Translations under genes and position numbers: made by a program
From: Delphinapterus leucas
Lineage: Eukaryota > Chordata > Mammalia > Artiodactyla > Monodontidae
DNA: 64,000 nucleotides
Reading direction: 5' to 3'
Assembly: GCF_002288925.2 (NCBI RefSeq)
Contig: NW_022098024.1
Span: 782,797 to 846,796, forward strand
In this document: positions 33,366 to 45,078 of the stretch, in pieces
Numbering within the stretch: the stretch's first letter is position 1
How the letters are laid out: each line of letters opens with the position of its first letter
Notes under the pieces: generated by a model
What the model was told of the DNA's origin: nothing
The model's input: the letters and a program-made list of their open reading frames with translations, nothing else
Databases searched by the model: none

Positions 33366-33924
33366 CAGAACGTTCCAAACATATTCCACACCTTAAAGAA
33401 TGAGAGTTGGAGTATGGTAAATAGCCCTAATGTGTCCCAAAATACATTAACAATTTCTCACTCTTTGAGTTCAGCTTTTGTATATACACTTCCCATCTGC
33501 ATATTGTTTTACCAGTTGTCTGTAATGTGGTTTTATTTATATTTGCTAATGATACACATTCAAATTCTCTTGTTTTGTCACTTTAACTAAAATGTGTTTG
33601 GTCTCTAAGCCAGAAATATGTCCATTGCTTAGTGGAAGCTACTTCTGTAGAGAACTGAACTCAATTGTTATTTGTTGACTTCTTCAAGTTCCCATTATTT
33701 AAGGTTCATCAGTCTGCATCCTATGTGCAGACACCAGAAATTATCCCCTAAACCTTCTGGATTAATAACCAGGTGGCCCAAGTGGCATTGTTCTGGAAAT
33801 CGAAATTTACTAAGATTATATGATACCTATTTATCTGTCAGTTGTGCCAAGTTCGACTAATTATCCAGAAGAAAAAAAATGTTACGTAGCCATAGATTAT
33901 ACCTCCAATTTAATGAGAGGCATT
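33366..33924. other. Unassigned non-coding stretch
   Basis: No recognised repeat or gene. Confidence 0.5.
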
Positions 33925-34158
33925 ATGATGTGATAGGTAAGGGCAGGGACACTTTTGGAATGGAATATGGGCTCTTTCACCTCTCAGCTGGGCTACTTCC
34001 TGTGTCCCTTCCTCTCAGCTTTGTTTTCCTCATCTACAAATGAGACCGTAATTCCCATTTTGAAGTTTTGTCATTAAGTATCAAGCACCCAGGCTTAGTA
34101 TTGTACTAGACACAGTGCCTGGCACATCGTAAACACTAAACAAATGTTTGTGGCGAGG
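33925..34158 (+). repeat. MIR SINE
   Basis: Forward MIR: TTTGTTTTCCTCATCTACAA, ATGAGACCGTAATTCCC, CACAGTGCCTGGCACATCGT, AAACACTAAACAAATGTTTG. Confidence 0.85.
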
Positions 34159-34197
34159 ACGTTATTCTAAACAAGAGGCCTGCATTTATCTACGTTG

Positions 34198-34210
34198 CCA
34201 CTAGATGGTG
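34198..34210 (+). promoter_or_regulatory. CTCF-like motif (candidate)
   Basis: CCACTAGATGGTG matches the CTCF core CCASYAGRKGG over 11 positions but has TG instead of GC after it. About half a match of this core is expected by chance in 64 kb on two strands, so this is only a candidate. Confidence 0.3.
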
Positions 34211-34884
34211 AGTTGAGGTAAAACAAAATATTTGCTCTGATTTTATTTTCCAATGCTTGAAACTGGGAAGAAATTATCCACAATATACAGGTGTTTCTGG
34301 TTGTTTGTTGGATTTTACACTAGATAAGTAAATTAGGCAAATGAATAGTATCAATAAGAAGGTTTCTGCAGTAAGTTCTCTCCTAACAATCAGTGTGAGC
34401 CCTGATAGTTGGAGCATAAGATCCATGTTATTTAATGTAATTGATCACAATTTACAAGCTTTGATTCACAGCTGGCCAGATGGTGCTAACTGACAATCTC
34501 CGTTCTCTCTGGCTTTTTTTTCTCCCTAAATTTAGGTTTGTTTGTGTGTGTGTGTGTGTTTATTTGTCAGTGAATTGTTAGTCAACTAAAATGAAACAAA
34601 TCAGCAACTATTAAAACTGCTTTTCCTCTTTATCATCACACAGTCATTCCTACCACAAATGTCTGCTTCTTTCAATAGAGGAAAATAGGTTTGCATGTCT
34701 TAAGTATCTCAGGAGTTGGGGATTTACATGTACTTTCTTGGTATGCTAAATAAAGCTCTTTATTTCATAGTCTTGGGTAATAAATTATAAAAGGAGATAA
34801 GCTCTGAATTGCTTAGGTTTTTTTTTTTTTTAATTTAGGTTCTATGTTCCTTCCTTCCTTCCTCCCTCCCACCCTTTCTTTCTC
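34211..34884. other. Unassigned stretch with simple repeats
   Basis: No interspersed repeat is recognised. A (GT)n run lies at about 34544-34560, and a (CCTT)n block at 34848-34875 follows a T-run. Confidence 0.5.
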
Positions 34885-35560
34885 TTTTATCCCTTGATCA
34901 AATATTTCTTGTGTGTCTTCTATGCATCAGAAAGCATTCTAAGCAGTAGAAATGCAGCAGTAATATTCTGCCCTCAAAGGAGTGGGAAGATAGAAACTAA
35001 ACACAGAAAATGATAAGAGCTGTGAAGAAAAACCAAGCAAGTGGCAACCAGGATGTCTGTATTTTACATCTGTTGGCTCAAGAGATTGGCGTCCAAAAAA
35101 AGACATATGAGTTAAGCCACAGAGCAAGACTTGGACGTATCCAAGAAAGAGTCTTCTAGGCATAGGCAAAAGTATGTATCATTATTCTGAACAGAACTTG
35201 TTTGATAGGCAGAAGCCCAGTCTTTTGGTTATAGTGAGTGAAGGAACAGCCAGTAAGTGTGACATCAGAGGAATAATCAAGAACCAGGAGTCAGGCTGTA
35301 TAGGATTTTGTTGACCATGCCAAAAGTCTGGATTTTATTATGAATGTGAAATAAAGTTGCCAGTGGGTTTTGAGCAGGTGAGTGATGTGATCAGGTTTAC
35401 TCTCTAAAAGAACCTCCTTAGCTGCTGTATAGAAAAGAGACCTTAGGGAGAGCAAGAAGGAAAGCAATGAGACCAATCAGGACACGACCACCTTATCTAG
35501 GCAAGGAATGTTGATGGCACGGACTGGAGTGATGTCCATGGAGGGAGTCAGGAGGTACTG
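34885..35560 (-). repeat. L2 LINE, long fragment
   Basis: Reverse L2 in extended order: GATCAAATATTTCTTGTGTG, AATGCAGCAGTAATATTCTG, AGTGAAGGAACAGCCAGTAA, GGCTGTATAGGATTTTGTTG, GTCTGGATTTTATTATGAAT, GTTTTGAGCAGGTGAGTGAT, AACCTCCTTAGCTGCTGTAT and GAAAGCAATGAGACCAATCA. It is one of the longer L2 copies in the window. Confidence 0.82.
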
Positions 35561-37270
35561 GACCATGGGACCTGTTCTGCTAGTTAAATAAACATAAGCT
35601 GTAGGACCTGAGACAGGGGAGCGACTTTGTTACATGCTTTCCCTTGGCAGACTGAGCTGTATAAGAACTCCACTGAGCAAAGGGTCAATTCAACCCTTTG
35701 ATCTTTTCTGCATTTCTCTTTGCCTTGAGAATCTATGTTAAGAGCGGTTTGGATTTTTGCAGAAGGTCTGAAAGTTAAATCCAGGTTTTCTGAATCATCA
35801 CAGGAGATGGCTTTCTCCAGCACAAAAGGTAGCTTCATCTCCCAATGAGAAAGGATAGTAACCTCCAACACATTTCACTCACAGTCAACAACTAATGATG
35901 AGCATCAATTATTAGGATGTCCATTACTACAGATCCAGGGGCTGGGGATAAATAGCCTTGTCTACAGGCTTTAAACTTATCAACAAGTAATAGCTGCTGC
36001 TCTAGTTAATATGAATCCTCCCATTGCTGATTTTCCAGAGATAAAACCCCACACTGTTGAGGGAGGTTGAAATTAAATCTTGTAATAAATTATGCGCTAT
36101 CTGAGACACACAGTATTCTGCTGTGATCCCACCTGGGCTGCCGATAAATAAACAGAGTTATAAAACACAGATTCTGTCAGAGACTCAGAGTTCTATTGCC
36201 TGTGTTTACTACCTGTTCTCTCCTTTCCATTTTATTTTTCTCTTGAGTTCTTTAATAGAGAACAATCCCTACTGAGTTATTTTGATCCCCATCCATTTCT
36301 TTTTAGAAGTTAACAATTCATGCAAAATAGGCTGTAATTTTTTTTCCAGAGTATTTAGCAGGACAACTAATGTTGATTTTAAAAAGCTGTCTAGAGTGTT
36401 TTTCCCTTTCCTACTAGCCTGGACAGATTTCATTAGTAACCATAACATAAAAATGCCAACTTTTCCTGTCTTCTAGACTAGTATGCATCTGGAAAGCATT
36501 TCCCAGGCCTTAGAATTGTCTCTGAAGCACTAGGATTGCATGGTCACTAGATGTATACCCGAGGGGATTAAATCCCAGGCATTTCCCCAGGACTCCCTTT
36601 ATTCCTCTTTGCCATCTACTGGTTTTCCTCTCATTCCTGCTCATTTTCACCTGTTTAAGACAAGGATAGCTGCCTCAGCCTTCCTTACTATTCTGACTCT
36701 TGTTGTCAGCCTGGGTGACTTCCCATCCATATCGTGAACACTTGCAGCACCCGAAACCTCTTAAGTCTTTAAACTTCCAGTGCCTCATGTTGGAAAAAAA
36801 AATGCAACATGTGAAATGTTATTGAGTATGAAAAGAATCCATGTGCTAGAATTCCTAACATGGAGAAATCCATTAAGCGGACGTTGTTTACATTTTACAA
36901 AAAGAAGAATGGAAGATTCTGATATGTTGGCTAGATCTTAAAACCTAATGTGCATTTCCAGTGAGCATGAAAATGATGATTTGGATTAGTTCAAGGTTGC
37001 TTTGACTTCAGTTTACTAAGGAAGTAAGAAACAGTGGAAAGGACATGCATGAGTTATGGAGTGGATGTGGTTCTCCTCACAAAGGGCACTTGAACCTCAG
37101 GTCTATTTATGTTTGAATTACTCTTTGTTTGTTTTCCAGATAAACAAGAAATTTCTAATCTTTAAGTTGGTCACTTTGTGTGTTTGGGAAGTTTCACAAT
37201 TTAATTGTTACTGAATGCTTTATTACATATCAGATTGGCAAATAGGAATAGCAACATAATTGCCTGCCAT
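35561..37270. other. Unassigned stretch; candidate conserved element at 35935-36200
   Basis: No repeat is recognised over 1.7 kb. The part at 35935-36200 is repeat-free with a composition (AAATTATGCGCTATC, TAATATGAATCCTC, GATTTTCCAGAG) of the kind often seen in conserved developmental enhancers; this is inference only. A CTCF-like motif lies at 36611-36624. Confidence 0.35.
36611..36624 (-). promoter_or_regulatory. CTCF-like motif (candidate)
   Basis: The reverse strand reads CCAGTAGATGGC, matching the CTCF core CCASYAGRKGGC at all 12 positions. It points towards the forward candidate at 34198. It could be a chance match. Confidence 0.35.
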
Positions 37271-37280
37271 CTCTTTTCTT

Positions 37281-37885
37281 TCTTTTTTTTACATCTTTAT
37301 TGGAGTATAATTGCTTTACAATGGTGTGTTATTTTCTGCTTTATAACAAAGTGAATCAGTTATACATATACATATGTTCCCATATCTCTTCCCTCTTGCG
37401 TCTCCCTCCCTCCCACCCTCCCTATCCCACCCCTCCAGGCGGTCACAAAGCACCGAGCTGATCTCCCTGTGCTATGCGGCTGCTTCCACTAGCTATCTAC
37501 CTTACATTTGGTAGTGTATATATGTCCATGCCTCTCTCTCACTTTGTCACAGCTTACCCTTCCCCCTCCCCATATCCTCAAGTCCATTCTCTAGTAGGTC
37601 TGTGTCTTTATTCCTGTCTTACCCCTAGGTTCTTCATGACATATGTGTTAGCATACAGTATTTGTTTTTCTCTTTCTGACTTACTTCACTCTGTATGACA
37701 GACTCTAGGTCTATCCACCTCATTACAAATAGCTCAATTTCATTTCTTTTTATGGCTGAGTAATATTCCATTGTACATATGTGCCACATCTTCTTTATCT
37801 ATTCATCCGATGATGGACACTTAGGTTGTTTCCATCTCCGGGCTATTGTAAATAGAGCTGCAATGAACATTTTGGTACATGACAC
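37281..37885 (-). mobile_element. 5'-truncated young L1 (end of ORF2 and 3' UTR)
   Basis: Reverse-strand L1 3' end: T-run, ACATCTTTATTGGAGTATAA, TTGCTTTACAATGGTGTG, CTTTGTCACAGCTTACCC, GACTTACTTCACTCTGTATG and TGGCTGAGTAATATTCCATT, ending at ACATTTTGGTACATGA. It is the same family as the full-length L1 at 52-59.6 kb. Flanks CTCTTTTCTT (37271-37280 and 37886-37895) are the target duplication. The short frames on it are fragments of the ORF2 C-terminus read on either strand. Confidence 0.95.
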
Positions 37886-37895
37886 CTCTTTTCTT

Positions 37896-39190
37896 AACAA
37901 CTTCTGTGTATGTAGGTGGAAATGGCCCTGACTTAAAAAATGAGAAAGAGAATAAAGGGACAGAATTTCAATGCCTACTATGACTTGTATCCTATGAAAA
38001 TCCCATAAAATGTCAATTTTACAGGAGAAAAATTTAAGGCAGTTTGAAAAGTTACACACATCTCCCCATAAAAGAATCATGGCCACTGTAATTGAATATG
38101 GACAAGACAGATGGGCACAGCAACCAACATCTTGATGAAATATTTAAAGGGGTGATTACTTAATAGGAATAATTGCTAATCTGAATTTTCAAACCCCACT
38201 GAGGAAGAGCAGTATGTGCTCTGAGCTAAAGCTAAAGGGCCTTTTGAAGCTTTTCTCTCATACAGATTAGGAGGGAAAATGTAATACTTCATTTAGGAGA
38301 ACAAAATTGTAACTGTTCACTTCCTCTTTTCTAAGAGTATTTTTCTCTCCTTGTTTTCCTATCTTATCTTCAAAAGAAATGTTTAAATAAAGATAAACAT
38401 AAAGTGGAAATCTTTCTTGTGTCCAGTTATTCAGAATATGCTTCCCACTTTTTATAAATGCTAAATCACATTGAATGATTCTGAAAAAACTAATAAGTGG
38501 ATTTCACTTCATTCCCTTACAATATCACTCCTTTCCTTTTTAGTTTTCTTTCTTTAAAAAAAGCTCTTTGAGCTTTTGAACCTTTCTTTCCAGCATACAG
38601 AACAATTTTGTTGCTTCACACCCTGAGTCATCCCTACTCTTACACTCCTATCAAAGTTTATCCATTCCAGATCCCATTCTCTCCGGGACCTAGAAGTCTC
38701 ACTGTTCAAAGGCATGTCAGCTTCCCACCGCTGCACTTATAACTCAGCCTGGAATTTTTAGTCATCATCACCTGCAGACCTCTAGAATAAGCTGCTTTAA
38801 GTTCGATGGTTCAGAATGAGTAGGATGGTGTGGAGAGTTTGTTAGCAGGTTGCCTTAGAGTTGGAGTGCATACCTTGATATTTGTACCAAGATTTATTAT
38901 GCTGCTATACCTGTCTTCCATTTATTTGGCTCTCTTGACTGCAGTGTGTTATAGTAGGAGGAGTAGGAGCCTTACAGCAACATAGCAATGATATAAAAAT
39001 CAGTGTGGCTGCTGGATTATTGGGTCAGAATAGAAGAGGCAATTAACTGCAGTGTATTAGGGTATAACTCACTCAGAATAAGGCAAATGTTGGATCTATG
39101 CTCGCTTCTTAAGAATCAGGGGGCTGGAGTTTTAGGCTCTTCAAGTTAAGCAACATTAGTGTTTTCTATTTTACATTTTGTTTATAAGTA

Positions 39191-39192
<2 letters not shown>
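37896..39192. other. Unassigned non-coding stretch
   Basis: No repeat family or exon is recognised over 1.3 kb. Confidence 0.5.

Positions 39193-39222
<30 letters not shown>
39193..39222 (+). repeat. (GT)n microsatellite
   Basis: Fifteen uninterrupted GT units. Confidence 0.97.
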
Positions 39223-39224
<2 letters not shown>

Positions 39225-39254
39225 AGAACAGTTAGTTCTACTCAGCAAGTTTCT

Positions 39255-39505
39255 ATTGGTGGGAATGGAAATTGGTAGAGCCATTATGGAAAACAGTATG
39301 AAGGTTCTTCAAAAAATTAACAGTAGAACTAACATACGATCCAGCAATCCCTCTTCTGGGTATATATACAAAGGAAATGAAACCTGTATCTTGAAGAGAT
39401 ATCTGCAGTCATGTTTACTCCAGCATTATTTACAATAGCCAAGTTATGGAAACAAGTATCCACTGACAAATGAATTGAGAAAGGAAATATGATACACACA
39501 CATAC
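39255..39505 (+). mobile_element. L1 fragment (end of ORF2)
   Basis: TATTGGTGGGAATGGAAATT, GGAAAACAGTATGAAGGTTC, CGATCCAGCAATCCCTCTTC, TGGGTATATATACAAAGGAA and CATTATTTACAATAGCCAAG correspond to the C-terminal part of ORF2. It lacks both ends. Confidence 0.9.
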
Positions 39506-39849
39506 ATAAATTTTACATTTTCTTTAATAATAAATAAACCTATATAGTAGTAGCTGTAAGACATGACTCTTCCATTTGTATGTGATAGAAACTTAGTTCA
39601 AACTAGTGTGCATAAAAAGAATACTTTTAAGAAATTTCTAAAGTCATGGCTGAGTCAAGAGCCTTGAGATTAATTTTGATTTCCTCTGTAATTCTTAGGT
39701 ACATTCTTCCAAAATGTTAGCCAAGACAGCTATCAAGAGCTCAAGTTTATACATTAGCTTTCAGAAAAGGTCTTATTTTAACAGTAATTTAGCCCAGCTT
39801 GTGTCCCCTGCCAGAGAGTGCAATTTACATAGATTACAATGTGATTCAC
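39506..39849. other. Unassigned non-coding stretch
   Basis: No recognised repeat or gene. Confidence 0.5.
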
Positions 39850-40200
39850 ACAACTCATGTATCAGTTTGTTCCCTTACCTCTTTCAGGTCCATGGTTAAG
39901 TAACAAGAGTTCATCAAACCTTCCTACACACTCCATAAACTTATAACACTGCCCTTGCCTACACTCTCCACACATCTTCCTTGCTCTATACTATTCTCTA
40001 CAGAACTTACCACTATGTGACACACTACATATTTTATAGGTCTTAGTTTGTCCATGTTCTGCTGCCCTGAAATGTAAACTCCCTGAGGAGATTTCACAGC
40101 CCCCCACACTTTATTTATTGCTGTATCCTAAGCACCAAGAATAGTGCCTGATACCTTGTCACAAATGAATATGTGCCAAATGAATGAACTGATGAATAGA
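39850..40200 (+). repeat. L2 LINE 3' end
   Basis: Forward L2: TCCCTTACCTCTTTCAGGTC, CTGAAATGTAAACTCCCTGA GG, TTTATTTATTGCTGTATCC, TAAGCACCAAGAATAGTGCC and ATGAATGAACTGATGAATAG at the terminus. Confidence 0.85.
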
Positions 40201-40244
40201 TTCTGAAGGGACAGTGTGGTGCTATTACCAAAAGAAGAAGGAAT

Positions 40245-40292
40245 GATTTCTGTATATTAATTTTGTAACCTGAAACTTTACCAAATTCATGG
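40245..40292 (-). mobile_element. 5'-inverted segment of the adjacent L1
   Basis: The reverse complement of this 48-bp piece is L1 ORF2 DNA (GGTTACAAAATTAATATACA G) that lies immediately upstream of the point where the forward part begins. This is the inversion typical of twin priming during L1 insertion. Confidence 0.88.
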
Positions 40293-41940
40293 ATGAGTTT
40301 CTATCCAATAACAACAGAATAACAGAAAAAGAAATTAAGAAAACAATCCCATCTAAAATCACATAAAAAAAGAATAAAATACCTAGGAATAAATCTAAGG
40401 AGGTAAAGACCTGCACTTGGAAAAACAGAAGACACTGATGAAAGAAATTGAAGATGACACAAACAAATGGAAAGACATACTGTGTTCATGGATTAGAAGA
40501 ATTAATATTGTTAAAATAACCATATTATCCAAGGCAAGCTACAGATTCAATGCAATCCCTATCAAAATACCAATGGCATTTTTCACAGAGCTAGAACAAA
40601 TCATTCTAAAATTTGTTTGGAAACACAAAAGACTTCGAATAGCCAAAACAATCTTGAGAAAGAAGAACAAAGCTGGAGGTATCATATGCCCTGATTTCAA
40701 ACTATACTACAAAGCTACAGTAATGAAAACAGTATGATACTGGCACAAAAACAGACCCATAGATCAATGGAACAAAATAGAGAGACCAGAAATGAATCCA
40801 CACTCATATGGGCAATTAATCTACGACAAAGGAGGCAAGAATATACAATGGGGAAAAGACAGCCTCTTCAATAAATGATGTTGGGAAAACTGGACAGTTA
40901 TATGCAAAAGGATCAAACTGGACTACTACTGCTACAAAAAAACCCCTCAAATACACTAATTAGAAAAGATATTTGCACCCCTATATTCTGTGCAGCATTA
41001 TTTACAATAGTCAAGATATGGAAGCAACTTAAGTGTGCATAAGTGGATAAATGGATAAAGAAAGTGTGGCATATAGATACATATATATATATATATATAT
41101 ACCAAATGGAATATATTCAGCCATCAAAAAAATGAGATCTTGCCATTTGTGACAACATGGATGGACCTAGAGGCTATTATTCTAAGTGAAGTAAGTCAGA
41201 CAGCAAAAACAAATACCGTATGTTTTCACTTATATGTGGAATCTAAAAAACAAGTAAACCAACATAACAAACATAGTCATAGATACAGAGAACAAACAGG
41301 TAGTTGCCATAGGAGAGGGAGCTGGATGAAAGGAAAAGGTGAGGTAGATTAAGAGGTAAGAACTTCCAGTTACAAAATAAATGAGTCATGGGTATGAAAT
41401 GTACAGTATGGTGAATATAGTCAATAATTATGTAATATCTTTGTAAGGTGCATATCATAACTAGACTTATCATGGTAATCATTTTGAAATGTAAGAAATA
41501 TTAAATCACTATGTTGTATACCAGGAGCTAACATAATGTTGTAGGTCAAATATATTTCAAAAACAAAGTCATAGAAAAATATATAAGATTTTTGTTTATC
41601 AGAGGTGGAAGTTGCAGGGAGGGACAACTGCATGAAGGTAGTCCAAAAGTACAAACTTCAAGTTAAGAGATAAATAAGTACTAGGGATCTAGTGCAAAAC
41701 ATGATAAATAGAATTAACACCACTGTATGTTATACATGAAAGGTCTTATGAGAATAAACCCTAAGACTTCTCATCACAAGGAAAAAATTTTTCCTATTTC
41801 TTTTATTTTGTATCTATATGAGATGATGGATGTTCACTAAACTTATTGTGGTCCTCAGTTCATAATGCATGTAAGTCAAATTATTATGCTGTATACCTTA
41901 AACTTACACAGTGCTGTATGTCAATAAAACTGGAAGAAAA
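40293..41940 (+). mobile_element. 5'-inverted L1 copy (forward part)
   Basis: Forward ORF2 DNA from the region just after the RT domain (GAAATTAAGAAAACAATCCC, ATACCTAGGAATAAATCTAA) through AATCTAAAAAACAAGTAAAC to an L1M-type 3' UTR (GATGGATGTTCACTAAACTT, ACAGTGCTGTATGTCAATAA). AATAAA lies at 41923-41928, followed by an A-rich tail. An internal deletion occurs near 40935-40985. The 16-bp flanks at 40231-40246 and 41941-41956 agree at 14 positions. The 106-codon frame at 40417-40737 is an ORF2 remnant. Confidence 0.92.
41081..41101 (+). repeat. (AT)n microsatellite inside L1
   Basis: TA dinucleotide run between two L1 segments (GGCATATAGATAC and ACCAAATGGAATATATTC). Confidence 0.95.
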
Positions 41941-41956
41941 AAAGAAGGAGAAATGA

Positions 41957-42984
41957 GAGACAGCCAAGCTAAAACAATAGTCGTGTGCTCCAGGTCTTTA
42001 TTCATTTTGTCTTAGAATTTAACTGAGTAGAATCCATACATATCTAAGTACTTTTCAAGCAAACTATGAATGCTGAACATCACATGTTTTTTAAAGCTCA
42101 TGTGTAAAGTGTCACAAAAAGTTAATCTCTGACAAGGAAAAAAAAATATATATATATGCTCAGGGAAAAGTTGGCAGAGGCAAGCTGATCCATCTCAGCC
42201 CTTCTGTTAATGCCTATCTCCACCTACTACAATATGAGCGCTTACCACTGTATGTTAGGAGCGGGCCAACATCTGAAAATCACTTATTAATTCTTTATAG
42301 GAAAGTATGTGTATGCACATGTGCCTTTGAAATACACGTTATGCCATTACCTGTGTGCCAGGTGGCTCTCTGACTTCTCCCATTATTTCAGACCATATTG
42401 CCACATCGGTCTGTGTTTTCTTCTTAGAGGAGGAACATGAATGGAGGGTAGCCTGGGGGCCAAGAGGGATCCTGCCCTGGGGATGCAGACATCAGATCAC
42501 CAGCCTAATTGCCTTCTTCACCTGCCAAGCTTCAAACTCCTGACTGTTTCCATCCTCTCATGCTTCCTCCCAGTTCAAAGCTGATCCTGCTCCTGTACCA
42601 ACCCAGCCCACTTGGCACTAATCTAAAGAATAGTTGCTCAGAGACAGCCTCAGTTGGTTCTCACCATGGTATTTTACAGGCTATGTATTTTATTCCAGCA
42701 TCTAAGGGCTCTTAACTTGAAGAGAGATAAACATTGACAACTTCTTTTTCAGTAAAAATTGGAATTAACATGTAATTGTCTTTAAGCTGTTTCCAAAGAG
42801 CCAAAGTATATTTATCAGTGAATAAATTACCCGACCAAATTCACACGTGCATATGAGTTATCCCGTTACCTTGTACTCATCTTGGGAGATGAGGCTGTTC
42901 TTTGCTCTCCACCTTAACCACATTCTCTCTTTTCACCAATGTCTTTTAAAAAAAGAACTATGTAAAGATAACAAGGGGGAACAA
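41957..42984. other. Unassigned non-coding stretch
   Basis: No recognised repeat or gene; a short A-run then (TA)n lies at 42139-42158. Confidence 0.5.
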
Positions 42985-43290
42985 CTATTGAGGACTTGCT
43001 ATACATCTGGTATTTTTGAAATGCTTTAAATAAATGAACTCCTTTAATCCTCATGAAGACCTTCTGAAGCAAATACTATTATATTATCAACTGTATTTCA
43101 TAGATAAAATAGTGGGTTGGCCAAAATGTTTGTTCTGCTTTAAGTAAAAATAAAAGACACATTTTTCACTTTCATCAAGAACTTTATGGAACAACATATT
43201 CATTACTTTTCGGCCAGTCCAATATGTGGAACAACGATAAAGGTTTTAAATGGCATGCCAAAGTTTACACAAACAGGTAGAGCTTGCTTG
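42985..43290 (-). repeat. MIR SINE, split by a MITE
   Basis: Reverse MIR: AACTATTGAGGACTTGCTAT, GCTTTAAATAAATGAACTCC, TTTAATCCTCATGAAGACC, CAACTGTATTTCATAGATAA on the left of the mariner-type MITE, and GCCAAAGTTTACACAAACAG GTAG on its right. Confidence 0.78.
43112..43222. mobile_element. Mariner-type MITE (111 bp)
   Basis: Terminal inverted repeats: left GTGGGTTGGCCAAAA and the complement of the right end, TTGGACTGGCCGAAA, agree at 11 of 15 positions and share GGCC. TA dinucleotides flank both sides (43110-43111 and 43223-43224), as expected for Tc1/mariner. The 111-bp length has no coding capacity. It lies inside an older MIR. Confidence 0.85.
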
Positions 43291-43364
43291 CTTAATAAAT
43301 ATTTCCTTAAACTCTGTCTAGGAGAGCCAAATCTAATTTTCAAAACCATGTTCCTATTTATAGT

Positions 43365-43510
43365 CACTCATTTAATCATCTAGCATTTATTTAGATGCTA
43401 CTAGATATTATATGCTCTATTGGGTATTTGGAATCCAACATGAATAAAACATCCTGATCCCAGGCAAGAGTGACATTTACTTATGGACATTACCATCTAA
43501 CCTGAAGTAT
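43365..43510 (-). repeat. L2 LINE 3' end
   Basis: Reverse L2 3' end: CACTCATTTAATCATCTAGC, ATTTATTTAGATGCTACTAG, TTGGAATCCAACATGAATAA, GGACATTACCATCTAACC. Confidence 0.7.
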
Positions 43511-44874
43511 TTTAGATGTTCAAAATGACCATCTTGTTTCCCTCTTATATTTATTTTATTTCTGAAAATCAATCACCATTTTATGATCTTTCTAAGTGCC
43601 TATAGAAGACAACCCTTCCCTGCACTAACTAAAAAGTCTCCATTCCCCCAGACTTCTTTCTTTTATTTTCAAGATGATAATATATGTGTGGTTAGAAATT
43701 CATCAAGTATAAAAATATATATAATATAGTCTATATGATATAGTGTATGTTTCTCTCTTAGACTTTTCTCCCAGTCTGCTCCCTCTCCCTCTCATCAAAG
43801 ATGCCTGCTATTCCTTAGTTCTGCTATAAGTACGTATGTGTGTGTGTGTGTACACATACTGTATTTTTATATATATATATAATTATGCTTTAATTATTCT
43901 GAAGACTTGTACATCTTTTTTTTTCTGTAAGCACATTTAATTGTAGCTTTGTTCTATGAAATAAGTCACCCCGGCTAGATGAAATGGAGATGTTAATTTA
44001 TTTCAGAGATGTTTCAGTCATTCTGAAAAAGAAGAGAAGGGCAAGAGAGTAAGTGTATGACAGTCAGTGGTACAATGGAGCATGGTGGCAAAGCTATACA
44101 TGAAGGACCGTGAGGACTTATTGGAGAGACAGTTAACACTGAGGATGAGCAATGGAGTACAGACTCCAATAAATATGAAGACATACTGAATCTATGTTAG
44201 TAGAAAGAGTGTATATGAAGATGCAACTGATGCTCAGAGTGGAAGGCTTGAAATCTAAATGATGGAGATGGGTCAGTCATTGGCAATAACAAGGGAATGA
44301 GTGTCCCAGGTGAGGGGAGTGCAAGAATGTTAGAGAGGAGATCAAGGCATGAGAGGCTAGGACTTTGAAAGAAGCATCCATTTGAGTATTGAGAACTCCA
44401 GGAATAATGACAGCGATATTAGTGGAGAGAGTGATATTGAAATGTATTTGTTGAGGTCTTAACTGCAATTCTGTGTTTTGGGGGGAAAGAGAGAACGTCA
44501 TAACAAAATAGACAAGAGCAAAATAAACAAAGACAAAATATGTCTCCTTATGGTCTTCTCCATCTTTTCTCAGCTGACTATTTCAGGGGAGACACAGAAA
44601 GGTGGGCCTCGGCTATGATGGGAAAAGGTTTTCCTCAGAAAGGATTCCTATCCTTAGATCATTCTTCATATGATCTAAACAACTATTGGGCACTTTTATT
44701 AACTCTTTGTTCTTTGCAATTATTCATTTCTTCTGGCTAACTAAAAATTATAAGTATACTTAACTTTCATTCATATGAAAATTTTATTCCTGGACATCAA
44801 TTCCCAAAGTATACTCTACTCAGAGTTTTATTAGATATCCTATTAAAAACCAAGATTGAGGAAGAAGTGGTCTG
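43511..44874. other. Unassigned, AT-rich, with simple repeats
   Basis: (GT)n and (TA)n runs occur at about 43838-43882. No interspersed repeat is recognised in the remainder. Confidence 0.5.
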
Positions 44875-45078
44875 CAATGGACTGAAATGCTTGTTTCCTC
44901 CCCAAATTCATATGTTGAAATCCTAATCCCCAATGCGATGGTATCAGAAATGGGGCCTTTGGGAGGTAATTAGGTCATAAGGGTAGAGCTCTCACAAATG
45001 GGATTAGTGACCTTGGAAAAGGGACCTCCCAGAGAGCTGTCCAGAAAAAAAGCTGTCCTTTTTCTTTCATGTGAGAAT
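44875..45078 (+). mobile_element. MLT1A-like MaLR LTR fragment
   Basis: Forward MaLR LTR start: AATGGACTGAAATGCTTGTT, CCCCAAATTCATATGTTGAA, ATCCTAATCCCCAATGCGAT, GGGGCCTTTGGGAGGTAATT, GGGATTAGTGACCTTGG and CCAGAGAGCTGTCC. It ends near TTTCATGTGAGAATGCA, where L1 sequence begins. Confidence 0.9.
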
